DNA of 19,305 nt from FW021-bin31 sp964558275 (GCA_964558275.1 CAZLDH010000044.1:1-19305); one strand, 5' to 3'; positions 6,031 to 14,704 are shown, counted from the stretch's first letter. Numbers and translations: made by a program. Notes: generated from the letters alone by a model not told the origin.

Positions 6031-7878
6031 TTACAAATACTCTTTAATCCAGCTCAATAGCTCATGCTTAGCCATTGGTGTTCCCATTATTTTGTGATAA
6101 CCTTTGGCATCAACCATAAACTGGTCTCTGATAATTTTAATTAATTGTCCATTATTCATTTCCGGGATAAGCACCTGATCAAAACTATCTAAAATTTCAC
6201 CCAGGTTTCTGGGAAAAGGTCTCACATAACGTAGATGGACATGTGACACCTCATATCCTTGCATTACCAAGTCACTTACTGCACTTTTAATGGCGCCATA
6301 AGTCGATCCCCAACCAAGCACTAAAATTTTCCCATTTTTAGGACCAGTATCAATTTCCTGTAATGGAATATCTTCTGCTACCTTATCCACTTTTTCTTGC
6401 CGGGTTTTCACCATCAATTGATGATTTTCAGGATCATAACTTACATTTCCGGTAATATCTTCCTTTTCCAATCCACCAATACGGTGTTCTAGACCTTCTG
6501 TCCCCGGTATAGCCCATGGACGAACCAAGTTTTCATCCCTCACATAAGGTTGAAATTGCTCTTCTTCATCCTGAATACCTGCAGCATATCTAACTTCTAT
6601 TTCCGGCAAATCCTTCGATTTAGGAAAGCGCCAAGGTTCTGATCCATTAGCCAAATATCCGTCTGTTAAGACGATTACCGGTGTCATATGCTTCACAGCT
6701 ATACGAAAGGCTTCAAAAACTACCTCAAAGCAATCGGCCGGAGTATGCGCTGCAATAATAGGCATGGGGCTTTCTCCATTTCTACCATAATACGCCTGCA
6801 TCAAATCTGATTGCTCCGTTTTAGTAGGTAAGCCTGTGGATGGACCACCACGCTGAACATCAATAACCACCATAGGTAATTCTAACATCACAGCCAGCCC
6901 CATGGCTTCTGTTTTTAAAGTCATTCCCGGACCGGAAGTGGTGGTTACTGCTAGACTTCCGCCATAAGCGGCACCTACAACAGAACTCATGGCAGCAATT
7001 TCATCTTCAGCCTGAAAAGTCTTTATGCCAAAATTTTTATGCCGACTAAGCTCATGTAAAATATCGGAAGCGGGAGTAATTGGATAAGAGCCTAAAAACA
7101 AAGGCACATCTGCTTTTTGAGATGCTGCAATTAAACCATAGGCCAAAGCAGTATTTCCCGTAATATTTCTATAAGTACCGGGAGCCATCTTTGCCTTATT
7201 CACCTGATATCTAACACCAAAAGCTTCTGTTGTTTCCCCAAAATTATATCCTGCTTTTAGAACCTTAACATTGGCATTCAGTATATCGGTTTTTTTACCA
7301 AATTTATCTTTCAGAAAATCAATCGTATTCTCCATTTTCCGATTATACATCCAATATAGAAACCCTAATACAAACATATTTTTAGAGCGTTCCTGTTCTT
7401 TTCTACCTAAACAGGAATCTTTCAAGATTTCTTTTGTCATCTTGGTTACATCCAGTGGATATACAGTATAATTTTGTAGAGAATCATCTTCTAATGGATT
7501 TTCGCCATTTGGATAATTAGCCAATCGCAGGTTCTTTTTATCAAAACCACTAATATTAGCTATAATGATTCCGCCTTTTTTCAGCTCACTAAGATTCGTT
7601 TTTAATGCTGCTGCATTCATGGCTACCAATACGTCGCAAGCATCTCCGGGCGTATAAATTCTATTACTGGAAAAATGAAGTTGAAATCCACTCACACCGG
7701 GTAAAGTTCCCTGCGGAGCACGAATTTCGGCAGGATAATTAGGGAAGGTAGATAAGTCACTACCGGTCAATGCTGTATTATTGGTAAATTGCGAACCGGT
7801 CAACTGCATTCCGTCTCCACTATCGCCTGCAAATTTTATGACTACGTCTTCAAGTGTTTTCTTTTGATCCGTCTTCAT
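6031..7878 (-). CDS. korA: 2-oxoacid:ferredoxin oxidoreductase, fused gamma-alpha subunit (2-oxoglutarate type)
   Basis: The 615-residue protein is the gamma-alpha fusion subunit of a two-subunit 2-oxoacid:acceptor oxidoreductase, most likely 2-oxoglutarate synthase. That enzyme decarboxylates 2-oxoglutarate to succinyl-CoA with ferredoxin as electron acceptor. The gamma domain (about 11-210) begins with VIKFAGDSGDGMQLTGSQF and has EIRAPQGTLPGVSG (51-64). The alpha domain then carries SYPITPASDI (264-273), TTSGPGMTLKTEAMGLA (313-329) and QRGGPSTGLPTKTEQSD (342-358), the substrate/TPP-contact segments. Domain II is at the C-terminus. The TPP- and FeS-binding beta subunit is not in the window. 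ATG 7878 is preferred over an upstream TTG at 7902, because that TTG falls inside the -7 box at 7900-7907. It is a single-gene unit with its own terminator. Confidence 0.93.
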   Translation of the reverse strand: MKTDQKKTLEDVVIKFAGDSGDGMQLTGSQFTNNTALTGSDLSTFPNYPAEIRAPQGTLPGVSGFQLHFSSNRIYTPGDACDVLVAMNAAALKTNLSELKKGGIIIANISGFDKKNLRLANYPNGENPLEDDSLQNYTVYPLDVTKMTKEILKDSCLGRKEQERSKNMFVLGFLYWMYNRKMENTIDFLKDKFGKKTDILNANVKVLKAGYNFGETTEAFGVRYQVNKAKMAPGTYRNITGNTALAYGLIAASQKADVPLFLGSYPITPASDILHELSRHKNFGIKTFQAEDEIAAMSSVVGAAYGGSLAVTTTSGPGMTLKTEAMGLAVMLELPMVVIDVQRGGPSTGLPTKTEQSDLMQAYYGRNGESPMPIIAAHTPADCFEVVFEAFRIAVKHMTPVIVLTDGYLANGSEPWRFPKSKDLPEIEVRYAAGIQDEEEQFQPYVRDENLVRPWAIPGTEGLEHRIGGLEKEDITGNVSYDPENHQLMVKTRQEKVDKVAEDIPLQEIDTGPKNGKILVLGWGSTYGAIKSAVSDLVMQGYEVSHVHLRYVRPFPRNLGEILDSFDQVLIPEMNNGQLIKIIRDQFMVDAKGYHKIMGTPMAKHELLSWIKEYL

Positions 7879-7899
7879 CTCATCCTCTTTTTTAAGCCA

Positions 7900-7907
7900 C
7901 AAAGGTA
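7900..7907 (-). promoter_or_regulatory. -7 promoter box for korA
   Basis: The minus strand reads TACCTTTG, an exact consensus match ending 21 bases before the ATG at 7878. No convincing -33 TTG. It fixes the start codon, as the alternative TTG at 7902 would be untranscribed. Confidence 0.5.
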
Positions 7908-8156
7908 ATTATAAAATTGCAGGTTTAAGGAATAGTTCAGTTTATTATCATAAGGCGAAAATCGAAGAAAAGCGAGTACACGACATCCGGGTACTACGCC
8001 AGACGCAATAGAACTGAATCTGCTAGCAACCAACGCTATAAAAAGCAGAAATCTTTTCCGAAATCGTAAATAATTCACCCTTTGCGATAAAGGTATATCC
8101 GCTCAAAAATTATGTTTTCTAACCTATTCTTATAATTGGAAACCCAAATGCGGAAA
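7908..8156. other. Intergenic region between the E2 gene and korA with a locally GC-richer block
   Basis: No supported gene. About 7960-8060 is richer in G and C (7981-8040 is 30 of 60) than the surrounding AT-rich intergenic DNA. It includes a 7-bp inverted repeat, TTCAGTT (7934-7940) and AACTGAA (8012-8018), about 70 bases apart. A 67-codon minus-strand frame runs through it, but it overlaps the korA promoter and start. The block could be a decayed gene or a dispersed intergenic repeat. Confidence 0.3.
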
Positions 8157-9521
8157 TTATAACGCTCTATTCAAATCAAAATTCTCCAATTCCCTTGCTA
8201 CTGCAGTTAAGAATGTAGCACCTAAAGATCCATCAACCACTCGATGATCATAAGACATAGAAAGATACATCATGTGTCGAATAGCAATAGAATCCCCCTG
8301 CTCCGTCTCTACAACTACAGCTTTTTTCTTAATAGCGCCAACAGCAAGAATCGCTACCTGAGGCTGATTAATAATAGGCGTTCCGGCGAGACTATCAAAA
8401 GTACCTACATTCGTCATCGTAAAAGTACCTTCGCGCACCGCATCCGGAACCAAATTACCGCTTCTGGCATCTTTAGCCAAACCATTGACCTGTTTCGCCA
8501 ACCCTACCAAATTCAACTGATCCGCACGTTTAATCACAGGCACTATTAAGCTGCCATCTTCCAAAGCCGTAGCCATTCCAATATTGATATCCTTCTTTAT
8601 CAGAATATTATCTCCTTCCACCGCACTGTTAATAAGCGGGAACCGCTTAATGCATTTTACAATAGCCTCTATAAATAGTGGAGTAAAGGTCAATTTCTCC
8701 CCCTCTCTTTCCCTAAATTTATGCTTAAACTTGTTACGCCATTTAACCACATTGGTTACATCTGCCTCGCTAAAGCTTGTTACATGTGGACTAATTCGTT
8801 TACTCTGAACCATATGTTCAGCAATAATTTTTCGTCTTCTATCCATCTTCACAACTTCCACATTCGCCTCGTTACCTGTTTTTTCTAACTTCGCAATTGT
8901 TTGATTGCCGGCAACTTTATTTAGTTCAGATTCAGTTGCTACTTTTTCTATTTTTTCAGTTTCAATTATTCCACTTCTTTTCTTTTCTACATAATGCAAG
9001 ATATCTTTCTTAGTCACTCTTCCTCCTCTACCATTTCCATTTATTTTTTCAAGCTCACTAAGCGAGACGCCCTCTTCTCCCGCAATTTTCATGACTAAAG
9101 GAGAATAAAAACGGCTATTATCTATCTCTTTTTCCTGTGTTATATCCTCTCTTTTCTCCTCTTTTTCTTCTTTTATTTCCTTTCCCTCAACTTCAATATC
9201 ATCTTTTTCCCCCTCTCCTTCCTCATCATCATCGTCATCCAACAAGAGCAAATCTTCTTCTTCCTCTACTGCAACCTCTCCCGATATTTCTATTCTGGCA
9301 ATAGTTTCACCTATAGGAACCACTTCATTTTCCTGAAACAGGATTTCTTTTATCGTACCTTCTACACTAGAAGGCACTTCGCTATCTACTTTATCGGTTG
9401 CCACTTCCAACACCGTTTCATCTTCTTCCACGGCATCTCCCTCCTCTTTATTCCAATGAATAATAGTAGCCTCGATGATACTCTCTCCCATAGGAGGTAA
9501 TTTCAAATCTATTATAGCCAT
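8157..9521 (-). CDS. Dihydrolipoamide acyltransferase, E2 of a 2-oxoacid dehydrogenase complex
   Basis: The 454-residue E2 core subunit transfers an acyl group from lipoyl-lysine to CoA. The lipoyl domain (1-80) contains EVATDKVDSEVPSS, with Lys44 the lipoylation site. A peripheral-subunit-binding domain lies at about 136-178 (YSPLVMKIAGEEGVSLSELE, then GRGGRVTKKDIL). The catalytic domain (about 222-454) has the SYDHRVVDGSLG signature, with His426 and Asp430 in the HxxxDG active site. The linker after the lipoyl domain (about 86-131) is unusually acidic and Lys/Glu-rich instead of the usual Ala/Pro composition. In Bacteroidota such E2s serve branched-chain or 2-oxoglutarate/pyruvate complexes. 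No E1 or E3 gene is nearby, so the substrate is undetermined. The ATG at 9521 is followed at once by the lipoyl domain (MAIIDLKLPPMGES) and preceded by a -7 box at 9549-9556. Confidence 0.94.
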   Translation of the reverse strand: MAIIDLKLPPMGESIIEATIIHWNKEEGDAVEEDETVLEVATDKVDSEVPSSVEGTIKEILFQENEVVPIGETIARIEISGEVAVEEEEDLLLLDDDDDEEGEGEKDDIEVEGKEIKEEKEEKREDITQEKEIDNSRFYSPLVMKIAGEEGVSLSELEKINGNGRGGRVTKKDILHYVEKKRSGIIETEKIEKVATESELNKVAGNQTIAKLEKTGNEANVEVVKMDRRRKIIAEHMVQSKRISPHVTSFSEADVTNVVKWRNKFKHKFREREGEKLTFTPLFIEAIVKCIKRFPLINSAVEGDNILIKKDINIGMATALEDGSLIVPVIKRADQLNLVGLAKQVNGLAKDARSGNLVPDAVREGTFTMTNVGTFDSLAGTPIINQPQVAILAVGAIKKKAVVVETEQGDSIAIRHMMYLSMSYDHRVVDGSLGATFLTAVARELENFDLNRAL

Positions 9522-9548
9522 ATATTGTTCTTTTCAATTAAGAGATGA

Positions 9549-9556
9549 CAAAAGTA
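9549..9556 (-). promoter_or_regulatory. -7 promoter box for the E2 gene
   Basis: The minus strand reads TACTTTTG, an exact TAnnTTTG match ending 27 bases before the E2 ATG and lying in the short space after cinA. No -33 TTG at normal spacing. The E2 may therefore be transcribed alone as well as by read-through from cinA. Confidence 0.45.
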
Positions 9557-9568
9557 CGGAATTGCCAA

Positions 9569-10825
9569 TTATTTATCTATATCCTTCAAATATTCTAACA
9601 AAAGGAGTAAGGCATAATTCGCAGTTAATTCAATATTTTTTAGTCTATTATACCGCAACTGCAACTTTCGCGTTCGCATATCTCCTATTGCTCCCACCGC
9701 TATCCAAACAGTACCTACAGGCTTCTCATTAGAGCCACCACCAGGTCCCATTATCCCGGACACTGCAATACCTAAATCTGTATTTAAATACCGAAGAACG
9801 CCCTGCAACATGGCAGTTACCACTTCTTCACTAACTGCACCATGCGCTATCAAAACTTTTTCAGGTACTTTCAGCCAGTGTTGTTTTAATCTATTATTGT
9901 AGGTCACTGCAGCCCCTTCAAAATAATCAGAACTGCCGGATACAGAGGTAATTAAATGCCCAATATATCCACCGGTACAACTTTCGGCAGTTGCCAAATG
10001 TAAATTTTGTTTACGTAGTTTTTCTCCCAGTAATTCCTCTAGAGCAATATCTCTTTTGGCAACAAGAAAATCTCGAACCTTATTTTCCAAAGCCATTCCA
10101 TACTGATCCAGTTCGTGAGCAATCCTTTGTGCTACTTGTCCCTTAGCAGTCAATCTTAACTTTAAAACACCATTGGTAGGAAGATATGCCAAATGAATAT
10201 GTGTCGGCAGACTTTGCTCAAATCCCTCTAATTGCTTTGCCAATACGGACTCCGAAATACCTGAAACCATTTGTGTTCTATGAAGAATGGCAGGTAAAGA
10301 AAAACTTTCAGATATTCCGGGAATTACCTTTTGCAGCATCAATCCTTTCATTTCATATGGAATACCCGGCATGGCCACATAAACAGTATCTTCTTTCTCA
10401 AACCAAAGTCCGGGCGCAGTACCTCTTTCATTAAAAAGCACACGACAATTATTGGGTACCATTGCTTGATTTCTATTTCTTTGTAATAAAGCGTTTCCGC
10501 TTTGTTTTACCCTTTCTTGAACATGTTTTAATACTGTTCTATTCAAAATCATTTCAGAAGCAAAATATTGACATAAAGTAGTTTTGGTTATATCATCATC
10601 CGTGGGTCCCAAACCACCGGTAATCAGTATAATATCCGCATTATCACTTTCAGCCGACAGCGTATTTAAAATAGCATCAGCTTCGTCGGTTATGGTAACC
10701 CGTCTGGTGACCCAAACGCCAATTCTATTGAGTTCCTGCCCAATCCAAACTGCATTTGTATCCAGCGTTTGACCAATCAATAATTCATCTCCAATAGTTA
10801 TAATAGTTGCTTTTATTTCTGTCAT
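9569..10825 (-). CDS. cinA: CinA family nicotinamide-nucleotide amidohydrolase
   Basis: Full-length 418-residue CinA, a cytoplasmic enzyme with two domains. The N-terminal MoCF-like domain (1 to about 170) has ITIGDELLIGQTLDTNA at the start and TGGLGPTDDD at 69-78; in the family it hydrolyses ADP-ribose or related nucleotides. The C-terminal PncC-type domain (about 260-415) has TAESCTGGYIGH (279-290) and the GIMGPGGGSNEKPVGTVW segment (357-374); in the family it deamidates nicotinamide mononucleotide back to nicotinate mononucleotide. This points to pyridine-nucleotide salvage and not to competence itself. ATG 10825 is preferred over a TTG at 10843, which overlaps the upstream thioesterase. 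It follows that gene by 10 bases and is almost certainly co-transcribed with it. Confidence 0.96.
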   Translation of the reverse strand: MTEIKATIITIGDELLIGQTLDTNAVWIGQELNRIGVWVTRRVTITDEADAILNTLSAESDNADIILITGGLGPTDDDITKTTLCQYFASEMILNRTVLKHVQERVKQSGNALLQRNRNQAMVPNNCRVLFNERGTAPGLWFEKEDTVYVAMPGIPYEMKGLMLQKVIPGISESFSLPAILHRTQMVSGISESVLAKQLEGFEQSLPTHIHLAYLPTNGVLKLRLTAKGQVAQRIAHELDQYGMALENKVRDFLVAKRDIALEELLGEKLRKQNLHLATAESCTGGYIGHLITSVSGSSDYFEGAAVTYNNRLKQHWLKVPEKVLIAHGAVSEEVVTAMLQGVLRYLNTDLGIAVSGIMGPGGGSNEKPVGTVWIAVGAIGDMRTRKLQLRYNRLKNIELTANYALLLLLEYLKDIDK

Positions 10826-10835
10826 TAAACTTATT

Positions 10836-11246
10836 TTAATCAAATAAAGGAGTCAATTTTTCCTTTAAGATGGAGGGCAAATCCATCGTTTTTCCGCTAC
10901 CCTTATCTACAAAGGCCAACACCACAAAACCGGTATTCAAACGTTGTTTTTTTTCATTAAATAATTCTGTATAAAAAGTAATTTTTCTTCCTTTTGGCAA
11001 ATCTCTCAGACTTGTTTTAATGGTCACTACATCATCATACAAAGCGGGTCTTACATATTTACTTCTATACTCCACCACCGGCATCATAATCCCCTTTTCT
11101 TCTAATTCTTTATAAGAAAAACCTAAATCTCTAATCAACTCCGTTCTCCCTACTTCGTAATATAATGCATAATTTCCATAATACAGATACCCCATGGCAT
11201 CGGTTTCACCGTATTTCACTCTCATTTCTACTGTTGAGCTATACAT
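10836..11246 (-). CDS. Acyl-CoA thioesterase, 4HBT/YbgC-like hotdog fold
   Basis: A 136-residue single hotdog-domain thioesterase predicted to hydrolyse acyl-CoA in the cytoplasm. The N-terminal motif RVKYGETDAMGYLYYGNY contains the catalytic Asp in the TDxxGxxY.xNY pattern of 4HBT/YbgC enzymes. The rest, including VVEYRSKYVRPALYDDV and a final strand with NTGFVVLAFVD, fits the fold, and the length is typical. The ATG at 11246 is chosen over a GTG at 11255, which would add only three residues. It is the first gene of the pair with cinA and is divergent from the TPR operon. I see no convincing -7 box for it. Substrate chain length is unknown. Confidence 0.9.
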   Translation of the reverse strand: MYSSTVEMRVKYGETDAMGYLYYGNYALYYEVGRTELIRDLGFSYKELEEKGIMMPVVEYRSKYVRPALYDDVVTIKTSLRDLPKGRKITFYTELFNEKKQRLNTGFVVLAFVDKGSGKTMDLPSILKEKLTPLFD

Positions 11247-11402
11247 TTCAAACACTTATAATTAATAATAATAACCACTCTGAATACATTATTTATCAGC
11301 ATTTCAGCTGCATTCATCAAAAGAAAACACAACTGTTTTAAGCTAAAATAAACTAATTTTATTTTTTCACAAGTTTTGGCACAAATTTGGGAGGATTCCA
11401 TC

Positions 11403-11431
11403 TTGATAAAAGCAATAATCTATTATCTTTG
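11403..11431 (+). promoter_or_regulatory. Promoter of the TPR/barrel/HU-SPOR operon
   Basis: TTG at 11403-11405, an 18-base spacer and TATCTTTG at 11424-11431 are a very good match to the Bacteroidota promoter. Transcription should begin near 11438, giving an unusually long leader of about 120 bases before the ATG at 11560. Confidence 0.65.
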
Positions 11432-11508
11432 TCCAACAAAATAGACCAAACGAATCAACAAGACCTAATTAACCACTTGAAGATTTTTAAAAATTAATAT
11501 TCATCAAG

Positions 11509-11532
11509 GATAAGAATATAATAATTCTTATC
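11509..11532 (+). promoter_or_regulatory. Perfect hairpin in the leader of the TPR gene
   Basis: GATAAGAAT (11509-11517) and ATTCTTATC (11524-11532) form a 9-bp perfect stem with a 6-base ATAATA loop; a G-U pair (11508/11533) could extend it. It ends 27 bases before the TPR start codon. There is no U-run afterwards, so it is not a standard terminator. It may affect mRNA stability or translation, or act as a protein-binding palindrome. Confidence 0.5.
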
Positions 11533-11533
11533 T

Positions 11534-11557
11534 ATGGCTAACATAGAACTATACTAA
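11534..11557 (+). CDS. Possible 7-codon upstream ORF (MANIELY)
   Basis: ATG at 11534, seven codons, then TAA at 11555-11557, ending two bases before the ATG of the TPR gene and starting one base after the hairpin. The tight spacing would allow translational coupling. No Shine-Dalgarno sequence is visible, as is usual here. A chance ORF of this size is quite likely. Confidence 0.25.
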   Translation: MANIELY

Positions 11558-11559
11558 TA

Positions 11560-14500
11560 ATGAGATTTATTCACGTTAAGGATATTCCCGGATATTTTCT
11601 TCCATCTGCTTTATTTATTTCTATCTTATTCTTCTTTACGCTACCTGCTTTTGCACAAAAAAACATTCACCATCAGGATCCTAACATACTTCTTGAAAAA
11701 GCCGGTAAATTATACCAAAAAGGGCTCTATGCTAATGCACAACCCCTATATGAAGAATATTTAGGCCATCTCGAAGCACAAATACCCTCTGATAATCAGA
11801 TTAATATTGATAATGCTCATTTTTATTCACTAGTTTGTGCAATTAATTTAGATCAACCACATGCAATTTCAAAGGCCGAGAAATTTATAAATAATTCTGT
11901 AAGTCTGGCTAACAAACAAAAAATGAGTTATCAAATCGCTCACTATTATTTTAAAAAAGAAAATTATCAAAAAGCAATAACCTATTTTGAACAAGCAGGC
12001 ATAGATAATTTCTCCAATGAGGAAATAGCCAATAAGAAATTTGAACAAGCTTATGCTTATTTTAACTTACAAGAATTTGATAAAGCGCTTCCCCTCTTTA
12101 ACGCGGTCAAAAATGTACATAATGAACATTTCATTCCGGCAAATTATTATACAGGATATATTTCATTATTAAGCGGAAAATACAAAAATGCACTGGCTTC
12201 CTTTCAAAAGATTATAAATGAGCCTCAATATGACAAAGTAGTACCTTATTATATTGCTGAAATATATTACTATCAAGATCAATTTGATAAATTACTTCGC
12301 TTCGCTCAACCATACTTGGAAAAGGGAAATTTATATTATGACAAAGACTTACGTCATTTGTTGGGACAAACCTATTTTGAGAAAAAAGAATATAAAAAAG
12401 CACTTCCCTATTTAGAAGAATACGGACAACAAGCAGAGACTCTTCAAAAAGAGGATGTGTATGAGTTAGCTTATTGCTATTACAAAACCGGAAAGTTGAA
12501 TGAAGCCATCGCCGGATTTAAACAATTGAGCGGTGGCACAGATTCACTGGCTCAGAACTCTATGTATATTTTAGGGGATTGTTATTTAAAAACAGGACAA
12601 AAATCGCAGGCTCGACATGCTTTTGCTTTTTGTGCCCGCTCTTCTTACAATGCAAAACAACAAGAAGTCTCTAAATTTAATTACGGTAAATTATCTTATG
12701 AACTTGGTTATCAAGATGCTGCGCTAAAAACACTCCAAGCCTTTATACAAGATTATCCTCAGTCAGATTACAATCAGGAATCCAGAGAAATATTAGCTCA
12801 TCTCTTCATGAATACAGAAGATTACAAAGACGCACTAGTAGTACTAAAAGACATACCTAAACAAAAGACCTCTGTTCAGAAAGCTTACCAACGAATTACA
12901 TTTGGTAGAGCCATGCAGCTGATTAATGATGAACAACTTGACATGGCCAACCAACTTCTGGATCAATCCCTGCAATATAGGATAGATGACAGAATTGTGT
13001 TATTAACTTATTTTTGGAAAGGAGAAATAGCCTTAAGAAAGGGACAATACACACAAGCCATTAGCAATACACAAAGATACATCTCCTCTGAAAACAATTT
13101 GCATCCGGGCTCAGGTGAGGCCAATATTCAGTCTGCGCATTACAATATTGGGTACAGTTACCTACAGAAAGGACAATATTCCAATGCGTTGCCACATTTC
13201 AAAAAAGCACAACACACTTTTGGTTCCAATGGTACATCAATTGCTAATGATGCCCGATTAAGAGAAGCCGATTGTTATTATATGCTAAGAGAATATAATA
13301 AAGCAAGCAATATTTATAATCAAGCAGTGGAAGCCGGAGGGGCAGGCAGAGATTATGCATTATACCAAAAAGCTATCATCGCAGGAATTCAAGGAGATAG
13401 AAGAACAAAAGTAAAAATCCTAAGAAAAATCCCACAATACAATCCAAACTCCAGTTACAATGGAAAGGCAAATTATCAACTTGGTCTCGCTTACATGAAT
13501 CAGGGAAAATATAATGCAGCTATTTCTTCTTTTAAAAAAATAGCTGCACAAGAAAATAATGCAGATGCTCCTAAGGCTATTTTAAAGATAGGGCTTGCAT
13601 ACGCTAGTCTGCAACAAAAGGAACAAGCTGCACAGGAATATAAAAAACTGGTTCAAAAATACCCTAACAGTGCACAAGCAAATGAAGCACTGACCAGTCT
13701 CAAAAATATTTATATTACTGAAGGACAACCTCAGCAATATTTTAATTACCTGAACTCTATTGGAAGAAAGCTCGATGTATCCAAAGAAGATTCACTCACC
13801 TATGCTGTAGCTGAATCGAGTTTTGCTAATCAGGAATATAACAAAGCAGTCAGTCAATTCTCTACTTATTTAAGCGACTATCCTACCGGTCAATTTACAG
13901 CAAAAGCACACTTCTACAGAGCGGAAAGCGCCTATAAACAAGAAGATTATACGCAAGCACTTAAAGACTATGAATCTGTGATAAAGAATGGACTCATGTC
14001 CTTCAAAGAGCATTCTGCAGCAAGGGCAGCTTATATCAATTACTATAAAAAACAAAACTATACTGCGGCGCTTAATGATTATAAATCTCTAAAAACATTC
14101 TCAACCAACAAAGAGAATACCCTCACAGCATTAAGAGGTATCCTTAAAAGCAGTTATAAATTAGAACAATGGGATCAAGTAAAAACATCTGCTCAGAAAT
14201 TATTGCAACAGGAAGATATTAGTACCGGAGATCAAATTGTCAGTTATTTCTACCTGGGTCGTGCATCACAAGAACAAACAGATTATGCTACTGCAATTCA
14301 ACAATTTCAACAAGTAGCCTCTATGACAACTTCTGAACTTGGTGCAGAATCCAGATATTACATTGCCCTTTGTAAGTTAAAACAAGATAAATTAAAAGAA
14401 GCAGAAAAAGCAGCATTTGAAGTTATTAAAAAAACGCCTTCTTATGATTTCTGGGTAGCCAAATCTTATTTATTACTCGGAAATATTTTTTGGCAAGAAA

Positions 14501-14685
14501 AGGATTATTTCAATGCCAAAGCCACCTTACAGAGTATCATCGATCATTCTGATGAAGAAGAGCTCGTGAATGATGCGAAACAATTATTAGAACAAGTAAA
14601 AGCGGATAATGATAAGCAATCCAAGATTAATTATTCCTCACCGCAGACAGACACAAACAACACAGATTCAACTGCTCGTCAATAA
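11560..14685 (+). CDS. Large secreted tetratricopeptide-repeat protein
   Basis: A 1041-residue protein with a signal peptide (hydrophobic core about 13-28, probable cleavage after AFA at 32, next residue Gln). The rest is an almost continuous solenoid of TPR-type helix pairs from about residue 40 to 1010. Clear units include YYFKKENYQKAITYFEQAG, AYFNLQEFDKALPLFNAV, TYFEKKEYKKALPYLEEY, YCYYKTGKLNEAIAGFKQL, GYSYLQKGQYSNALPHFKKA and LAYMNQGKYNAAISSFKKIA. The last 25 or so residues are polar and probably disordered. TPR solenoids bind proteins, so a periplasmic scaffold or chaperone role is likely. No catalytic domain is visible. The ends lack a lipobox or a type IX sorting domain. It is the first gene of an operon, 19 bases before the outer-membrane barrel gene. 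The family is firm; the function is inferred only from its neighbours. Confidence 0.93.
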   Translation: MRFIHVKDIPGYFLPSALFISILFFFTLPAFAQKNIHHQDPNILLEKAGKLYQKGLYANAQPLYEEYLGHLEAQIPSDNQINIDNAHFYSLVCAINLDQPHAISKAEKFINNSVSLANKQKMSYQIAHYYFKKENYQKAITYFEQAGIDNFSNEEIANKKFEQAYAYFNLQEFDKALPLFNAVKNVHNEHFIPANYYTGYISLLSGKYKNALASFQKIINEPQYDKVVPYYIAEIYYYQDQFDKLLRFAQPYLEKGNLYYDKDLRHLLGQTYFEKKEYKKALPYLEEYGQQAETLQKEDVYELAYCYYKTGKLNEAIAGFKQLSGGTDSLAQNSMYILGDCYLKTGQKSQARHAFAFCARSSYNAKQQEVSKFNYGKLSYELGYQDAALKTLQAFIQDYPQSDYNQESREILAHLFMNTEDYKDALVVLKDIPKQKTSVQKAYQRITFGRAMQLINDEQLDMANQLLDQSLQYRIDDRIVLLTYFWKGEIALRKGQYTQAISNTQRYISSENNLHPGSGEANIQSAHYNIGYSYLQKGQYSNALPHFKKAQHTFGSNGTSIANDARLREADCYYMLREYNKASNIYNQAVEAGGAGRDYALYQKAIIAGIQGDRRTKVKILRKIPQYNPNSSYNGKANYQLGLAYMNQGKYNAAISSFKKIAAQENNADAPKAILKIGLAYASLQQKEQAAQEYKKLVQKYPNSAQANEALTSLKNIYITEGQPQQYFNYLNSIGRKLDVSKEDSLTYAVAESSFANQEYNKAVSQFSTYLSDYPTGQFTAKAHFYRAESAYKQEDYTQALKDYESVIKNGLMSFKEHSAARAAYINYYKKQNYTAALNDYKSLKTFSTNKENTLTALRGILKSSYKLEQWDQVKTSAQKLLQQEDISTGDQIVSYFYLGRASQEQTDYATAIQQFQQVASMTTSELGAESRYYIALCKLKQDKLKEAEKAAFEVIKKTPSYDFWVAKSYLLLGNIFWQEKDYFNAKATLQSIIDHSDEEELVNDAKQLLEQVKADNDKQSKINYSSPQTDTNNTDSTARQ

Positions 14686-14704
14686 AAGACACAAATTTTT
14701 TATC

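Larger units (their letters stand above)
11247..11559. other. Divergent control region between thioesterase and TPR operon
   Basis: The 313-base region has no gene longer than 7 codons. It holds a plus-strand promoter (11403-11431), a perfect hairpin (11509-11532) and a 7-codon upstream ORF (11534-11557). Nothing convincing reads as a promoter for the minus-strand thioesterase. No tRNA or riboswitch pattern was recognised. Confidence 0.6.

Noticed and set aside
7879..8078. A 67-codon minus-strand frame just upstream of and overlapping korA.
   Set aside because: It overlaps the korA -7 box and start codon, has no recognisable domain and an odd composition, and lies in the GC-richer intergenic block. 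Treated as a spurious frame.
11560..14685. Possible type IX secretion cargo or lipoprotein status of the TPR protein.
   Set aside because: The signal peptide ends in AFA followed by Gln, with no Cys for a lipobox, and the C-terminus is a short polar tail without a sorting domain.
14609..14704. An N-terminal extension of 32 residues for the outer-membrane barrel, overlapping the TPR gene.
   Set aside because: The signal peptide starts at ATG 14705; the extension would bury it and is basic and non-conserved in look.
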